A stretch of DNA of 64,000 nucleotides from positions 10,790,349 through 10,854,348 of the forward strand of contig CM055100.1 of assembly GCA_029204225.1 (NCBI GenBank), read 5' to 3'. Below the pieces are notes generated by a model. It worked only from the letters and a program-made list of their open reading frames with translations. It searched no databases and had not been told where the DNA came from. Positions 12,411 to 24,200 of the stretch are shown piece after piece; the stretch's first letter is position 1, and each line of letters opens with the position of its first letter. The DNA is from Diphasiastrum complanatum. Its lineage: Eukaryota; Streptophyta; Lycopodiopsida; Lycopodiales; Lycopodiaceae. The position numbers were made by a program, and so were the translations under genes.

Positions 12411-13735
12411 GGCACCTCTGGGAGGATATATTCTAGAAGCATATGGAAGACTAAATACTTCTAATTATTCAATTTGAAAGTTCAGAATGGAGTCTATATT
12501 GATACTCTAGGATGTTATGGACATTGTGCTTGGTGTTGAGGAGGAGCCTCAAGCACAGGTTGAAATTCCTAAGTACAGGAAGAGAGCTAAAATGGCTCTA
12601 CATTTCATTAGATGAATGTATCTAATGAAATTTTGAGAGAGATAGGATCTTGCACCACAGCTAAAGATGCTTGGGATGCACTTAAGTCTATCTATGAGGA
12701 AAAGAATACTTCTAGGATGCTTACTCTTAGGAATCAGATTTTTCAAAGTTTCCAAAAAAGTGAGGAGAGTGCAACAAACTATGTTCTTTTACATAGAGAG
12801 CTTTCTTATGTTGGTGTTACTATTAACCAAGATGAGCTAGTTCAAGTCATTTTAAATGGCTTGAAAGATGACTATGATAATCTTGTTCAGTCTTTTGCCA
12901 TTAAGGAGGAGCTGCCTAATCTAGAAACTCTCCAAGGAATTCTTATTTCTGAAGAAGCTAGGAGAAGCTATAAACTTTCTAGGATGAACAAACTCGAGCA
13001 TGGTGTAAGTGACAAAGCCCTCTTTGTCAAGGACAAACATAAATGAAGGAGTAAGAACCAGTTTTCTCAAGCATCCAACAAAGACAAAGCCAAAGATCGA
13101 GACAAAGATGGTGAAGAGGATGATTCATCTCATCCCTCTACTTCAAAGACCAAGAAGAAGAAAGTGAAGTGTTTCTTTTGTGGCAAGAAGGGGCACTCTA
13201 ATTGCTTTAAGAAGAAAAACCAACTCAAGCAAGCAAATCTCTCCAAAGAGATTGAAGAAGATTCTGTTGCTAGTGATGGAGAAGGATCACTCATGGTGTC
13301 CAGTTTTTCTTCATCAACTTTCAAGAAAGATGGAGCTTGATACATAGATAGTGAAGCTTCTTCACATATGTGTTGTTCAAAGGACTCTTTTGACTCAATT
13401 TTACCTAACAAAGGACTTAAGAGATCTATTTACACTACTAATGATCATGAATGATCTACAGAAGGAATTGGCAACATTCCATTGAAACTTGCTTCTTCAA
13501 AAGTTCTTGCACTTTCTAATGTTCTTTTCATTTCAAAACTTACAAAGAACTTGATTAGTGTGGAAAAGTTGCTTGATAATGGTTGTGATGTAAAGTTCAA
13601 CTCCAATACTTGCTTTATCAAGAAAAAAGATGAGATCCTAGCTGATGGATCTAGATGTGGTGGAATTTTCAAGTTGAATTATTATGAGAATGCAAACCTT
13701 TGTGAAGTTGCTTTTTTTTATCTAAGGAGGAGTTG
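12410..13735 (+). pseudogene. Copia gag and protease (element Z)
   Basis: Gag starts near 12410 (MAPLGGYILE, then SNYSI with a stop for Trp). An open part at 12612-13046 contains DAWDALKSIYEEKNTSRMLTL, FQKSEESATNY, LHREL and LVQVILNGLKDDYDNLV, typical of the UBN2/retrotran_gag copia family. A basic region and zinc knuckle follow (CFFCGKKGHSNCF); its last spacing is HX2C instead of HX4C, so two residues appear deleted. The protease motif near 13350 reads YIDSEASSHM: Asp-Ser-Glu in place of Asp-Ser-Gly, preceded by a stop. The GAG-pre-integrase region continues to 13735. A homologous gag from a related family is at 21351-21590 on the other strand. Confidence 0.85.
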
Positions 13736-14920
13736 TGGCATAGGAGGTTGGGGCATCCTTACTTTAAATCTATATCTTCTATGGTCAAGAACATGAAGGC
13801 TATTGGTCTTCCAAAAACTCTTTCCAAAGATTTCAAGCCTTGTGAGGCTTGTGCTATTGCAAAATCACATAGAAAACCATATCAGAAGTCTTTTATCAAG
13901 ACTACTCATCCTTTGGAGCTTATACATTCGGATGTTCATTTTTCCTCTTCTAAAAGTAATGGTGGTGCAACATGTTTTGTCACCTTTATTGATGACTTTA
14001 AAAGATATACTTGGTTGTATCTACTTTTTTCAAAAGCTATGGTATTTGATCACTTCCTAGTCTTCAAAGCTTATGTTGAGAAACAGTTTTCTTTCAAAGT
14101 TAAGGTCTTAAGATGTGATGGAGGAGGTGAATACATTTCCAATAAGTTTCATGAATATTGTGAAGGTGAAGGAATAAAGAGAGAATTTTCTTGTGCTTAT
14201 TCTCCATTTCAAAATGGAGTTGCTGAGAGGAAAAATAGATCTTTATGTGAATGTGCTAAAGCAATCCGAGTTGAAGCTTATTTGCCTATTGAATATTGGG
14301 GTGAAGCTATAAATTGTGCAAACTATTTGTGTAATAGATTACTTCACAATGCACTTGCTGGAAAATCATCCTTTGAAGTCTTGCTTAAGAAGAAATCTAA
14401 GGTAGATCACCTTAGAGTTTTTGGTTGTGCTTGCTTTGTTCATGTACCCTTGGAAACAAGGAAAAGAGATGATCATAATTCTATTAAAGGGATCATTGTT
14501 GGATATGCATCCAACAAGAAAGCTTACAGAATCTATGTTCCCTCTACCTCAACTACAATTGAGAGTAGGGATGTTATATTCCATGAGGATCAAAAATACA
14601 TTCTTGAGGAGGCTGAGTTCAAAGATTCTCACAAAGATACTCCAATCATCACCCTTGAAGACTATCATGGAGAGATGGGGCCAAGAATTGAGGAGGATTC
14701 ACCTCGAATCTTTTCACCAAGGAGATCTCAAAGAGAAAGATCCGAGCCTAGGAGGCTTACTTATGAAGATAGAGGCAAGCAAGTGGAACTCAACTCCACT
14801 AATTGTGCTTATTTTATTTCACATGAGGAGCCAAAGGATGCATATGATGCACTCAATCCAAAGGAATGGTATTTTGCCATGAAGGAGGAATATGATGCTT
14901 TGATGGCCAACAAGACATGA
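13733..14920 (+). pseudogene. Copia integrase, longest open frame of the window (element Z)
   Basis: A 395-codon uninterrupted frame. It opens with the GAG-pre-integrase motif (WHRRLGHPYFKS, CEACAIAKSHRKPY), then the integrase core with all three catalytic acids in place: Asp in LIHSDVHF, Asp in RCDGGGEYIS and Glu in NGVAERKNRSL. The copia C-terminal block follows (VFGCACFVHV, IIVGYASNKKAYRIY, SRDVIFHED) and then an acidic linker to the RT start (NPKEWYFAMKEEYDALMANKT). This is the only integrase in the window that keeps the catalytic Glu. Upstream protease and downstream RT are broken, so the element is dead even though this domain is well kept. The nominal Met is inside the domain and is not a real start. 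Confidence 0.9.
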
Positions 14921-15418
14921 GAGCTTGTGGATCTTCCATCCAACAAGCACACCATTGGTTGCAAGTGGGTTTTTTGAGTCAAGTATAATTGAGATGGCAC
15001 AATCAACAAGTACAAGACTAGACTTTGTGCTAAGGGTTTTGCTCAAGTTTATGGACTTGATTATGAGGAGACTTTTGCTCCAGTTGCAAAGATGGTATCA
15101 ATTAAAATCATAATTTCTATTGCTTGTTTTTTCAATTGGCAAGTTCTTCAACTAGATGTCTCTAATGCATTTTTATAAGGATATCTAGAAGAAGAGATTT
15201 ATATGGATTAGCCTATTGGGTTCATCCAAGGAGCAAACATATTGAAGTTGCACATCACTTCGTGAGAGAGAAGCTCATTGGAGGGAAAATCTACTTGGAG
15301 CACATCGACACATCATCTTGTATTGCTGATATGCTCACCAAAGCTTTGACCAAGAGTTCCTTCATCAAGCATAGAGCCAATCTTGGAGTAATACCAAGAT
15401 CCATGTTCAAGTTAATAT
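14921..15418 (+). pseudogene. Copia RT N-terminus fused to RNase H tail (element Z)
   Basis: After a stop the frame continues through CKWVF.VKYN, KGFAQVYGLDYEETFAPV and VLQLDVSNAFL, then stops for Gln/Trp (TAA, TAG) near 15175-15210. At about 15232 the sequence jumps from PIGFIQGAN to KHIEVAHHFVREKLIGG, the last part of RNase H, ending in ADMLTKALTKSSFIKHR and NLGV. The middle of RT, including YVDD, and most of RNase H are therefore deleted. A purine tract (aggaggag, 15430-15437) and 3' LTR follow directly. Confidence 0.88.
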
Positions 15419-15438
15419 AGATTGTTTTTAGGAGGAGT

Positions 15439-16204
15439 GTTGAAATGGAAAAATAATTCATCTTGACTTTAGGCTTGCTACAAACATTGTACCATGCAAG
15501 TATGTTGTTCATAAATGCAAATGCCAAAATTGGCCTAGATAGAACTCGAGATATATGGATTTGACATATCTAGTTTGATGATTACAACTTGCATATAGAT
15601 TGTAGACTTAGAATTAGCAAAAATATGCTTGTAGAAACTCGTGGCTGTTCACATGCATTAATTGTAAGTGATCCATAGTGACATGCAAGGCATGCACAAA
15701 GTGAAATGGACACATGCATGATGATTTGTACATTTCTAGTTAGAACTAGGACACTTGGAAAAAGTAGGTATAGTTTCATGCATGAGATGTGACAAATGTC
15801 ACATAGACTCTAGTTTTAACTTTAGATGTCATCAAATGATGGATGGATGTGGTTCTACCTCAAGCTACCTCAAACTCCATAAATATGTGTAGCTCTCCTC
15901 ATAATTTTTTATGAAGAACCAAAGCTTTGTAGCTATCTCTTGCCATTTTGGATCCACACAATTTTTGCTTGATATCTCTCTCTAACTCGAGTTGGGACTA
16001 ATGCTAATACACTAATTTCTTGTACTTTTGCTCATTAATGATTCATTGCTATCATTCTCTTTTGCTTAGCATGCTAGATTGTGATTAAGCCATAACTTTT
16101 ATACTAAATCTTGCTAAACAATCTAGAATCAAGTTATTGTGCTAATCATAAAGCTTAATTAGATCTATCATACTTGTGGATCTTTTCCACACGTGTGAAT
16201 TTTG
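15439..16204 (+). repeat. 3' LTR of copia element Z
   Basis: It starts TGTTGAAATGG right after the purine tract. Its body aligns with the LTRs of element A (29789-30656 and 32620-33485, minus strand) over many blocks: gtgacatgcaa.gcatgca, tggacacatgcat, gaagaaccaaag.tttgtagctatctc, ctaatgctaa, gattcattgctatca, agcatgctagattgtga, caatctagaatca. Near the end is ccacacgtgtgaatt. The last few bases are lost where element R begins. Z and A LTRs thus belong to one superfamily. Confidence 0.8.
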
Positions 16205-16304
16205 GAAATTTTGTCAGAAACAACCAATTCGTGACAAATTTGCAAAAGGAATCAGTTGGGAAAAATGATCAGTTCACGAAGGATTCGTGACATGATATCA
16301 GAGC
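16205..16304 (+). promoter_or_regulatory. 5' LTR remnant and primer binding site of copia element R
   Basis: The sequence up to 16292 ends ...aaggattcgtgaca, matching the end of the R 3' LTR at 21350 (...aaggatttgtgaca). Only about 90 bases of the LTR remain. It is followed directly by tgatatcagagc (16293-16304), a one-mismatch version of the TGGTATCAGAGC site that pairs with the 3' end of initiator tRNA-Met to prime minus-strand DNA synthesis. Confidence 0.75.
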
Positions 16305-16379
16305 ACTCAAGTTATCACTACCTTTATCTGAACAGTGATTATCTACGCAACACAATATGGCCACAATGATCTAGACAAG

Positions 16380-18070
16380 GATAGCAATCAGTCTTGAGTG
16401 ATGGCGAAAACTATAGAGTGTAGAAATTCAAAATCAAAACACTTCTGAAGGGTGAAGGCATCTGGTTGGTGACTGAACTCACAGAGGTGCAGCCTCCAGA
16501 GGGAGACCTGAGGAGAGCTGAGTGGATCAGAAAGGATGAGCTTGCAATGACAATCATCATTTCATCCTTCAATGAAGAACTACTCATGCAGATTGAAGAC
16601 TATGAAAGCAGCCATGCAACATGAAAAAGACTAAAACAGAAGTATGAAGTGAGGACTGCCGCTTCAGTGATGCATCTTCACAATTAGTTGCAATCCATGC
16701 GATGGGATGACAACCAATTGGATCAGCATGTTGAGAAGATCAGAATGATCTTTGCGCAACTCACTGCATCAGATCAGGAACACCAGGTCCCAACACCACA
16801 ACAACTGATGTACTTCATGAAATCTCTACCTGTTTTCTATCTTTGAAGGATTTCAAATCATTCAAGATCTAATCCATGTCTCTGATCTTTGGTTACAATA
16901 AGGAGCAAACCAACAATCCTACCAATGTAGAAAAATCAGCATCTACATACAAAATGAGATGCAAACTCTAAGAGATACTGATCAAACATGAACCAGAACA
17001 TAAAATAAGATTGTTGTCCGTTCAATTACAGTACCCTACTTTATTTTACACGTGTGAAATAAAAAATAGCAAAAAATGATCATTCTACGCATAGAATTGC
17101 AGGATAACATCATGAGAGTGCACCAATGAGTAGTAGAGCCCAAAGAGAACCATGTATAATGATGAAATGAGAGAGTGAAGAGAGACGATGTGTCTCTCCA
17201 CGAGTTACATCCTTTTATAGAGTTTCCAAACCCTATTTGACCACTTGGCTTTCCCTCCAAAATGTAAACCCTACTATTTTTGGGTCTAGATTCAATGTAC
17301 CCAAAGTTCAAATTTGAATCTCTCTCAAACTCGACTACCAACTTTTTCACATTTTCAAAAAGTGTTTATTGAATGTCTTTTAAACTAATATAATTTCAAA
17401 AAGTTTATCTCTAAGTATAAAATGATTTTTGGCCTCATATTGACAATTTACCAAAATATGACTAAACTAGACTAAACTAGTTGAAATCTCTCACACTATC
17501 AACCGTTGAGAATTCTCATGCTGAGTCTACCAGATATGACATTCGACAAAGAAATCAGTCTTGTTGCTAATGAGAGACTGATGAGGGATGAAGGAGAAGG
17601 AAACAATGATCAAGAAAAAGCTCTCTTCACAAAAGGAAAGAACAAGAACAAGAACAAGCCCAGATTCGACAAGACAAAGTCTTCGAGCAGAGGCAATGAC
17701 AACCAACAATTTTCTTCCTTGTGATCACTGTCACAAGCCAGGATACACAGCCAATAAATGCTGGTTCAATCCAACAATACCTTGCATGCACTGCAAGAAG
17801 AAAGAGTATTTTGCATACAATTGCAGATTCAACCCAAAAAGGAAAAACAAAGCTGACAAAGCAAATGTTGCAGAGTCAACCAAGAATGCAGATAAAGGTG
17901 ATGAAGCCGTCACAATACTTGATAAAACTTCAACAAGCTACACTAAACAAGACTACGATGCAGTCATTGATTCAGGAGCAACCTCACACATCACCTACAA
18001 CAAAAGAATCTTGTTCGACTTCAGAGAACTTGAAAACAACAGAGCAGTGATTCTAGGTGATGGGGGTTGA
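16380..18070 (+). pseudogene. Copia gag and protease (element R), interrupted by solo LTR
   Basis: Gag reads LSDGENYRV, then a stop for Trp, KFKIKTLLKGEGIW, EDYESSHATW-like and QQLMYFMKSLPVFY up to 16836. It resumes at 17500 with QPLRILMLSLPDMTFDKEI after the inserted X LTR; with the insert and one TSD copy removed, the frame is continuous. Two zinc knuckles follow (CDHCHKPGYTANKC and CMHCKKKEYFAYNC). In both, the zinc-binding His of CX2CX4HX4C is Tyr. The protease motif is intact (VIDSGATSHIT, near 17970). A stop follows at about 18068. Confidence 0.88.
16842..17495 (-). mobile_element. Solo LTR of family X with 5-bp TSD CTATC
   Basis: This 654-bp segment begins (minus strand) TGTGAGAGATTTCAAC at 17495 and ends ...GATTTGAAATCCTTCAAA at 16842. 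CTATC occurs on both sides (16837-16841 and 17496-17500). Removing the segment and one TSD restores the R gag reading frame (PVFYQPLRI). It is therefore a solo LTR left by recombination between the two LTRs of an inserted X element. It contains ttacacgtgtgaaa at about 17046. A 10-bp tandem repeat (tagtttagtc) near its start is absent from the other X copy. Confidence 0.92.
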
Positions 18071-20810
18071 CACGATGTTAAAAAAATGAAGATCAGCTCT
18101 GGCACAGAAGAATGTATCATCTGAACATGAGGAGTCTGTATGACATGTGCAAGAAAAACATAGTCATAGGTCTGAAGATATCCAGACTAGAAACTGAGTT
18201 CTGCGAAGCTTGTCAGAAAGGCAAACAACATCGGAATTTATTCACACATGAGGGAAGAGGAGACAAAGAAGTTCTTGATCTCGTCCACGTAGATTTCTGT
18301 GGACCAATAAAAGTAGATTCGCTCTCAAGATTGAGGTATTTTCCGACGTTCATTGATGACTACAACCGAATGACAATGATCTACTACCTAAAGAAAAAAT
18401 ATGAAGTGTTTGACTCTTTCAATAAGTTCGTGGCATTTGTAGAGAGACACACCTCAAAAAAGATTCTAATCATCAAATCTGATAATGGAGGTGAGTACAA
18501 GAGAACAAATTTTTTTAATTTCTGCCAAGAATAGGGGATAGAGCATTGATCTCCTGCATACACACCCGAATATAATGGTATTGCAAAAAGAAGAAATAAG
18601 ATGATAGTCGAAGGAGCCAGATGCATGATGGCATAGGCTCGATTGCCAAGTCAATTTTGGGCTGAGGCAATAGTTGCAACAGTACATCAGCAAAATAGAT
18701 CAACAATGACAGTCTTGGAAAATAAGACACCGTACAAAATGTGGACAGGTAGAAAGCCTGATTTGCCTTATGTGTGTGTTCGGATGTGCATCATACAAGC
18801 ACATTCCAAAAGAAAAAAAAAATGCTTGATGATAAATCAGAGCAAACAATCATGGTTGGGTACTCAAACGGATCACAAGTGTACAGACTCTACAATCCAA
18901 CCATGAAGAAGGTTGTTTTGAGTAGACATGTGAAGTTCGATGAGTCCACATTCCCTGGACTGAAGGATGAAAAAGGCCATGAGATCTTCACATTGCTGCC
19001 AATTCAAGAGAGAGATCGAGAACAGACGTCAAATCAAAATGTTAAGCCCTAGACTCCAGAGCAGTAGGAAGCAGAAGATCAACCCCATGAACAAGAAACA
19101 TTCGAACAACGACGAAACGAACCTAAAAGGTCAACAAGACAAAGAAGACCTCTAGATCGATACGCTGACAATCTTCAGTGAAGCGAAGACACAGAATTCG
19201 AGTACTGCAGCTTCACTAAAGAACCAACTACATATCTAGAAGCTGTCTAGAGTCTAGAGGAAGAATTTTGGAAGCAGACAATGTCAGAGGAGATCGAATC
19301 AATGAGGCGAAACGAGACATGGACACTAGAGCCACTGTCCGAAAATAAAATAATCGTCGAATGCAAGTGGTAATACAAAAGAAAAATAAAATTAGATGGC
19401 ACTGTTGGATGTTACAAAGCAAGGCTTGTCGCAAAGGGCTACACCCAAAGGTACGGAGTCGACTATTTCGACACATATTTGCCAATGGTCAATATGAGAA
19501 GCATTCGACTTCTCCTTGCATACGCTACACAACACAATCTAGAGGTTCACCAGATTGATGTAAAGACAGCCTTTCTCGACGAAGATCTAGAGGAAGAAAT
19601 TTTCATGAAGCAGCTTGAAGGATTTGAAGACCCCGACAATTTACAATATGTCTGTCGATTGTAGAGATGCATTTATGGTCTGAAGCAGGCATCACGAGCT
19701 TGGTACAAAAAACTCGACAGTCTTCTGAAGTCTCTAGACTTCACTCCTACACAACCAGACTGCAATGTCTATATAAAGAGAGTAGGAAGAGAATTTGTGA
19801 TTTTGATTATTTTCGTGGATGATTCTCTTATGATAAAAAAAACTCCTTCATGCTAATCAAGGACATGAAGAGTCAAATTTTTGAAAATTATGAAATCATA
19901 GGTTTGAGAGCAGCAACAAAATGCCCTGGACAAGAAATTAGAAGAGATCGAATAAAAGGCGAAATGCATTTGAGTCAGTCAGAATACGCCAAAAAAGTGC
20001 TGAAACAGTATCAAATAATGGACTACAAAGCAAAACCCACACCAATGATAACTGGAGCCGAATTGCCGAAGCAAGAGTGCCCAAAAACAGAGGAAGAAAT
20101 ACTGCAGATGGAAGGTATATCCTACCAAAACCTGATCGATTGTCTGATGTATCTTACAGTTTGTACCAAACCCGATTTATCTTTCTCTGTCTATGCTTTA
20201 AGCCAATTCTCTTCCAATCCTAGCATGGCACATTGGCAAATGGAAAAACGAATCCTACAATATCTGAAGGGTACCCAAAACATGGGATTAACCTACAAAG
20301 TAGACAACGAAAGAAAAAGATTTGAGCTGCACCACTACAGTGATGCAAGCTGGGTGAGTTGCAAAGATGATAGCAAGTCTGTGACAGGAGAATATTCAAT
20401 GGCGTGCGGAGCAACAATCAGTTGGATCTGGCAAAAAACAAACCTTGGTAGCTCAATCCTCATGCAAAGCTGAATATGTCGCAGCTTCAAAAGTGACGAA
20501 CGAGATAGTTTGGTTGCAGATGATGTTGGAGACAATTGGCATACCACAAGGAGAACCATGCACGATGATGATGGATTCTTAAAGTGCCATATATATGTCC
20601 CAAGATCCCGTCTTCCATTAAAAAATAAAGCATATACCTCTGAAGCACATCATATTCGAGATTTGATCTCGAAAGGAGAGCTCAGGGTCCACCAGTACAT
20701 AAAGTCGGAGGACATGATTGTTGATCTGCTCACAAAGCCACTCGACAAACTACTCTTCACAAAGCAAAGAAAGGCAATTGGATTAAACATACAAAGTTGC
20801 AAGGTTCAAG
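18071..20810 (+). pseudogene. Copia integrase-RT-RNase H (element R)
   Basis: Integrase runs from 18112 to about 19050: FCEACQKGKQHR, LVHVDFCGPI, FIDDYNRMTMIYYL, IKSDNGGEY, then EYNGIAKRRNK, where the catalytic Glu is Lys. The C-terminal block is MVGYSNGSQVYRLYNP. RT follows from about 19250: VEYKW-like, KGYTQRYGVDYFDTY, LEVHQIDVKTAFLDEDLEEEIFM, CIYGLKQASRAW, and IIFVDDSLMI (FVDD for the usual YVDD), after which the frame shifts at about 19845. RNase H begins with HHYSDASWVSCKDDSKSVTG and ends DLLTKPLDKLLFTKQR. Frameshifts and stops occur throughout. It is the only copia in the window with recognisable parts of every pol domain in order. Confidence 0.9.
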
Positions 20811-21350
20811 AGGGAGTGTAAAAAATTGTGAACTCCTGCAATTTTGTCACGAAACACGAAATGAAGTGACATGACACAAACAAAAACAATTTGAGCTGCC
20901 ACCCGAAAGCTCGACAAGCGTGGCGTATTAAATTCCACGCTCAGTTGAAACAATTAGCGATAACAGAGAATAACTAACTAGTTGATTAACGTTTACTTTC
21001 TTGTAATTCTCTATTTAGCTGTCTTGTAGACTCCACACAATGGAGATATATACACAATTTGGATCAACACGGACAGGTTTATAAGAAGAACAGAATAGAA
21101 TTAGAAAGAGAGATGAAAATAGCTATGCATGAAAGTCTGCAAACGAGCGGGACACAACAATTGAGCTGAGTGTCAATCGGCCAACAAGCGAGACATTGAT
21201 CATCTCACTCCAAATTCAAAACTGATAACGCATTTGCTCTCTTCTCCATCCCCTCTTCCGCAAAAGAAAGATAAGAGAACTCGAGAATAATCAGTTCGCG
21301 GAAACAACCAATTCGCGAAAGTAATCAGTTGGCGTGAAGGATTTGTGACA
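20811..21350 (+). repeat. Purine tract and 3' LTR of element R
   Basis: The tract agagggag lies at 20809-20816. The LTR starts TGTAAAAAATTG at 20817 and ends gatttgtgaca at 21350 (534 bp), the same ending as before the R primer binding site. Short repeats of the type atcagttcgcgaa occur several times near the end. The next base begins the gag of a different, minus-strand copia, showing R lies inside or against it. Confidence 0.85.
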
Positions 21351-21590
21351 TTTACCAATCTCCTTGAGAGCTCATTGGTAACATTCATCTTGATCATGTG
21401 TAGAGCTTTCTTAGATCTCTTGTAATACCTCAATTGCTCTTGTTGAGCCAAGGGTCTCTCCTCCAACCCTACAACAATATCCATCAACTCATGCATTTCA
21501 AGAAGTGATTCCATCCTCGCCTTCCATGTAGAGTAGTTGGATGAGGTAAGCTTGACATTGCCTTCCAACATGCATCCACTCATTGTAGCC
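21351..21590 (-). pseudogene. Copia gag N-terminus (element Q)
   Basis: On the minus strand a Met at about 21590 starts an 80-residue stretch (MATMSGCMLEGNVKL, SNYSTWKARMESLLEMHEL, DIVVGLEERPLAQQEQ, YYKRSKKALHMIKMNV). It is clearly related to the Z gag N-terminus (MAPLGGYILE, MESILI, DVMDIVLGVEE). The homology ends abruptly at 21351, where the R 3' LTR begins; translation beyond that is LTR sequence. The rest of the element is missing. Confidence 0.85.
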
Positions 21591-22195
21591 ATGTTGCAAT
21601 GATCTGATTTTTCTCTTTCAACCTGTTCCAATTCACAAATCACTCTTTTGAGATACAACAAATTTTTTCAAAAAGAAATCACAAATATATGTAACCTCTC
21701 AATTCTATTTTTGCACTTATATTTAGCAAATCAACACATAGAATGTAGAAATCTTGATCAATCTATGATCTACCAACAATATAATGAATCTTGCCACTTC
21801 CTAAGATTGAAACACGTTCTATTGAGGTCCAGCAACCTCACAAAATAGAAATCCAATCAAAATTAGGGTTTTGACAAAATCACAAGAAATTGAATATCTC
21901 AAATTCCACATGCAATTGCCTAAAACTTGATATAGAATCTTGTAGATTCCAATGAAGCCTTCCTAATACAGTAAGCCAAGTGTGAAATTAGAATTCATCA
22001 AGTTCATAAACCTAAATTGAGTTTTGATCTACAAAAGATCAATTCTACAGATGCAAAATTCTTGATTTTTGAGTAGAAGCTCTTCTAGCATGCTCTAGAG
22101 ATAGAAACTCTTCCAAATCCTTGATAGATGTGCTTGATTCTTTCAAAAACTGCAACACAAGCTCTGATACCATGTGAATAAATATGAATTACTTG
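21591..22195 (-). promoter_or_regulatory. Leader, primer binding site and LTR stub of element Q
   Basis: The minus strand carries TGGTATCAGAGC (complement 22161-22172), matching initiator tRNA-Met, followed by about 420 bases of AT-rich leader and then the Q gag. Beyond the site only about 20 bases of the 5' LTR (ending ...tattcaca) remain before gypsy V gag sequence begins at about 22195. No gene is seen in the leader. Confidence 0.75.
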
Positions 22196-24200
22196 TTTCT
22201 TCATAGCTCATACAATATACGGGCTCAGGCGCTACTGGCTCCTCATCCGCTTTGGCCCATTCAGCTAGAAGGCTTTTCGCTTGTGGTGCAATCCGCAGTA
22301 GTTCTCTGAGTGGTAAACTAACACGGCTTGACAATAAATGTGTGAGCCTTTCAGTGTGTGGTTCCTCAGGCTCCACCATGTGAAAAGGTGGTTCATGTTG
22401 GTGCAACCGATAATTTTGATCAGTGTGCAGTGGTGAGCCCACTTGCGGTTCTCATTCGATGCCAACTGTTCCATGGGATTAACTCTTTCTTACTCTTTTT
22501 TCTCCACTTGTGCCTTCTGTACCCAGTGTCTTATTTTGTGGTACTGCCTTCTTTCTTCCCTCACATTCGGATATGGCACGAAAGTTGAGGGTTGGTCGTC
22601 AGTGACCGATGGTGGTGGTGAGGGAGCCACTTCCTTCCTCTTCTACGCTCGCGTAACTGCTAACACAGGAGCGTGGAATTGTCGTCCTTCCGATGGCATC
22701 CCTGCTGGAACTGTTGGTTGCTATATTGCAATGAAGTTAAGAGGTGCATTGGTTCCAGGTTTAAATGGAAAATTCTTGAAATAGTGTCCATAACCACATT
22801 CTCGACAGAAGGATGTATATTGTCCCTTGTAGAGACATTCCGCAATTCTGTGTCCTTCACCGCATCCGTAGTAGTCGTAATTTCTTCTGCCTTGACGCTG
22901 AGTTTGAGCTGCATAGGCTGCAACATATTCATTTATGGCAGGATCCATAAACGGTTCATCTGGTCCGTACCATTGCTGCTGCTCAGGTTGAGGTGGCATT
23001 TGCATCTCTGGTTCCGCTGCTGTCAGGTTTACATGGGCCACTTGTTGATTGGCTGGCCCTGGTGGAGCAGGTAAGGCCATACACTGTGGTTGATCTAGTG
23101 TGTCATACCTTGGTGCCACGCTGGGTGCCCCTTGATGGTAAGGATAAGAAGTCTGATAAGGACTTCTCTTTTGTTGAAAAATCCGGGGGTTCAACAGGCA
23201 AAATGCCGTATCGTGCGATGTTGCATTGCACAAATGGTAGAATCTATGTACTAGTCTCAGATTTTGCTTTAGGACTGGACACTCGTTTGCTGTATGGTTT
23301 TGCATGCACATTGCACACCATACATTTTCTCGTCTTGGATACTGTAGCTGGTTTGGTTCCGATTGATGTGGCGTTACTATTACAACTCCTTGTAAGGCCT
23401 TCAGTTTTTGGTCAAACTGCGCCGTAAGTTGCTCCATCTGTTGTTTGTGTAATTTCGTCATTTGCTCCAACAACAGTTCTGTGGATAGAGCAGATGCGGT
23501 TGATGATGATGATGCTAACGAGGGAGTAGGGGTGTGGGTGGATGGATATTCATCGTCAGATCCCTCATCCTCTTCCCTGATGGCATTTTCCATAGCTTCT
23601 TTCAGAGTAGCATACTGTTCTCATCGTTTCAGTTCTTTTCTAATGCTTCGTAGTAGTTCAGCTAGGAACCACATGATCACCGCATGATCGGGAGTTAGGG
23701 TTGCACTGCACTCGGATCGTAAGTGTTTGACCTGCTCAATATAGTCCCTGACCCTTTCTTGTTTTTCCATTTTGACTTTGCTCAACAAGAGGAACGGGTC
23801 TTCAAGGAACTTTTTTCGTTTAAAGCACGTAATGAGAGCCGCTCTAACAGCTTCCTAGGTAGATTTTTCTTCCTCTGACAGGTTGAAAAACCAATCATGA
23901 GCCACTACCAATAAGGACATGGGGAACAACATTAGCTTCTCCGCAGGTGTCCGTTCGCCGTAGATTTCACAAGCTTGTTCGTAGATCTGGAGGAATCGGA
24001 TGGGATCTGATGATCCATTGTATCTGTGGTGCTCTCCGGACTGCTTGCAAGGGAGCGGCAAGTATGGGTTGGCCCATTAGATCCATTGGTATTGGTTCAA
24101 GTTCTGCCTCTTGTTGCACGGTTGCTAATCTGGGAAGGTGTGGTGCTTGATTTGTTATTTTTCGTGTTATTGATCGTCCCAATCTCAAATTCATCCGATG
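22195..24200 (-). pseudogene. Gypsy gag (element V), 3' truncated
   Basis: The minus-strand gag has a proline-rich start (about 24190), the capsid motif DPIRFLQIYEQACEIYGERTP, MLFPMSLLVVAHDWFFNLSEEEKS, CFKRKKFLEDPF, a charged linker, then three Cys/His clusters: CAMCMQNHTANEC, GCGEGHRIAEC and CRECGYGHYFKNF (last Cys lost). A 290-codon open frame covers 22721-23593. Downstream, after frameshifts, is LPLRELLRIAPQAKSLLAEWAKA, which in plant gypsy elements lies just before the protease. Coding similarity stops at about 22195, so protease and all of pol are missing. The clade is uncertain; the PBS suggests an Athila/Tat-like group. Confidence 0.85.

Noticed and set aside
22358-23427. Plus-strand frames of 76-144 codons over 22358-23427
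   Set aside because: They are antisense shadows of the V gag, which has recognisable domains and zinc knuckles on the minus strand.
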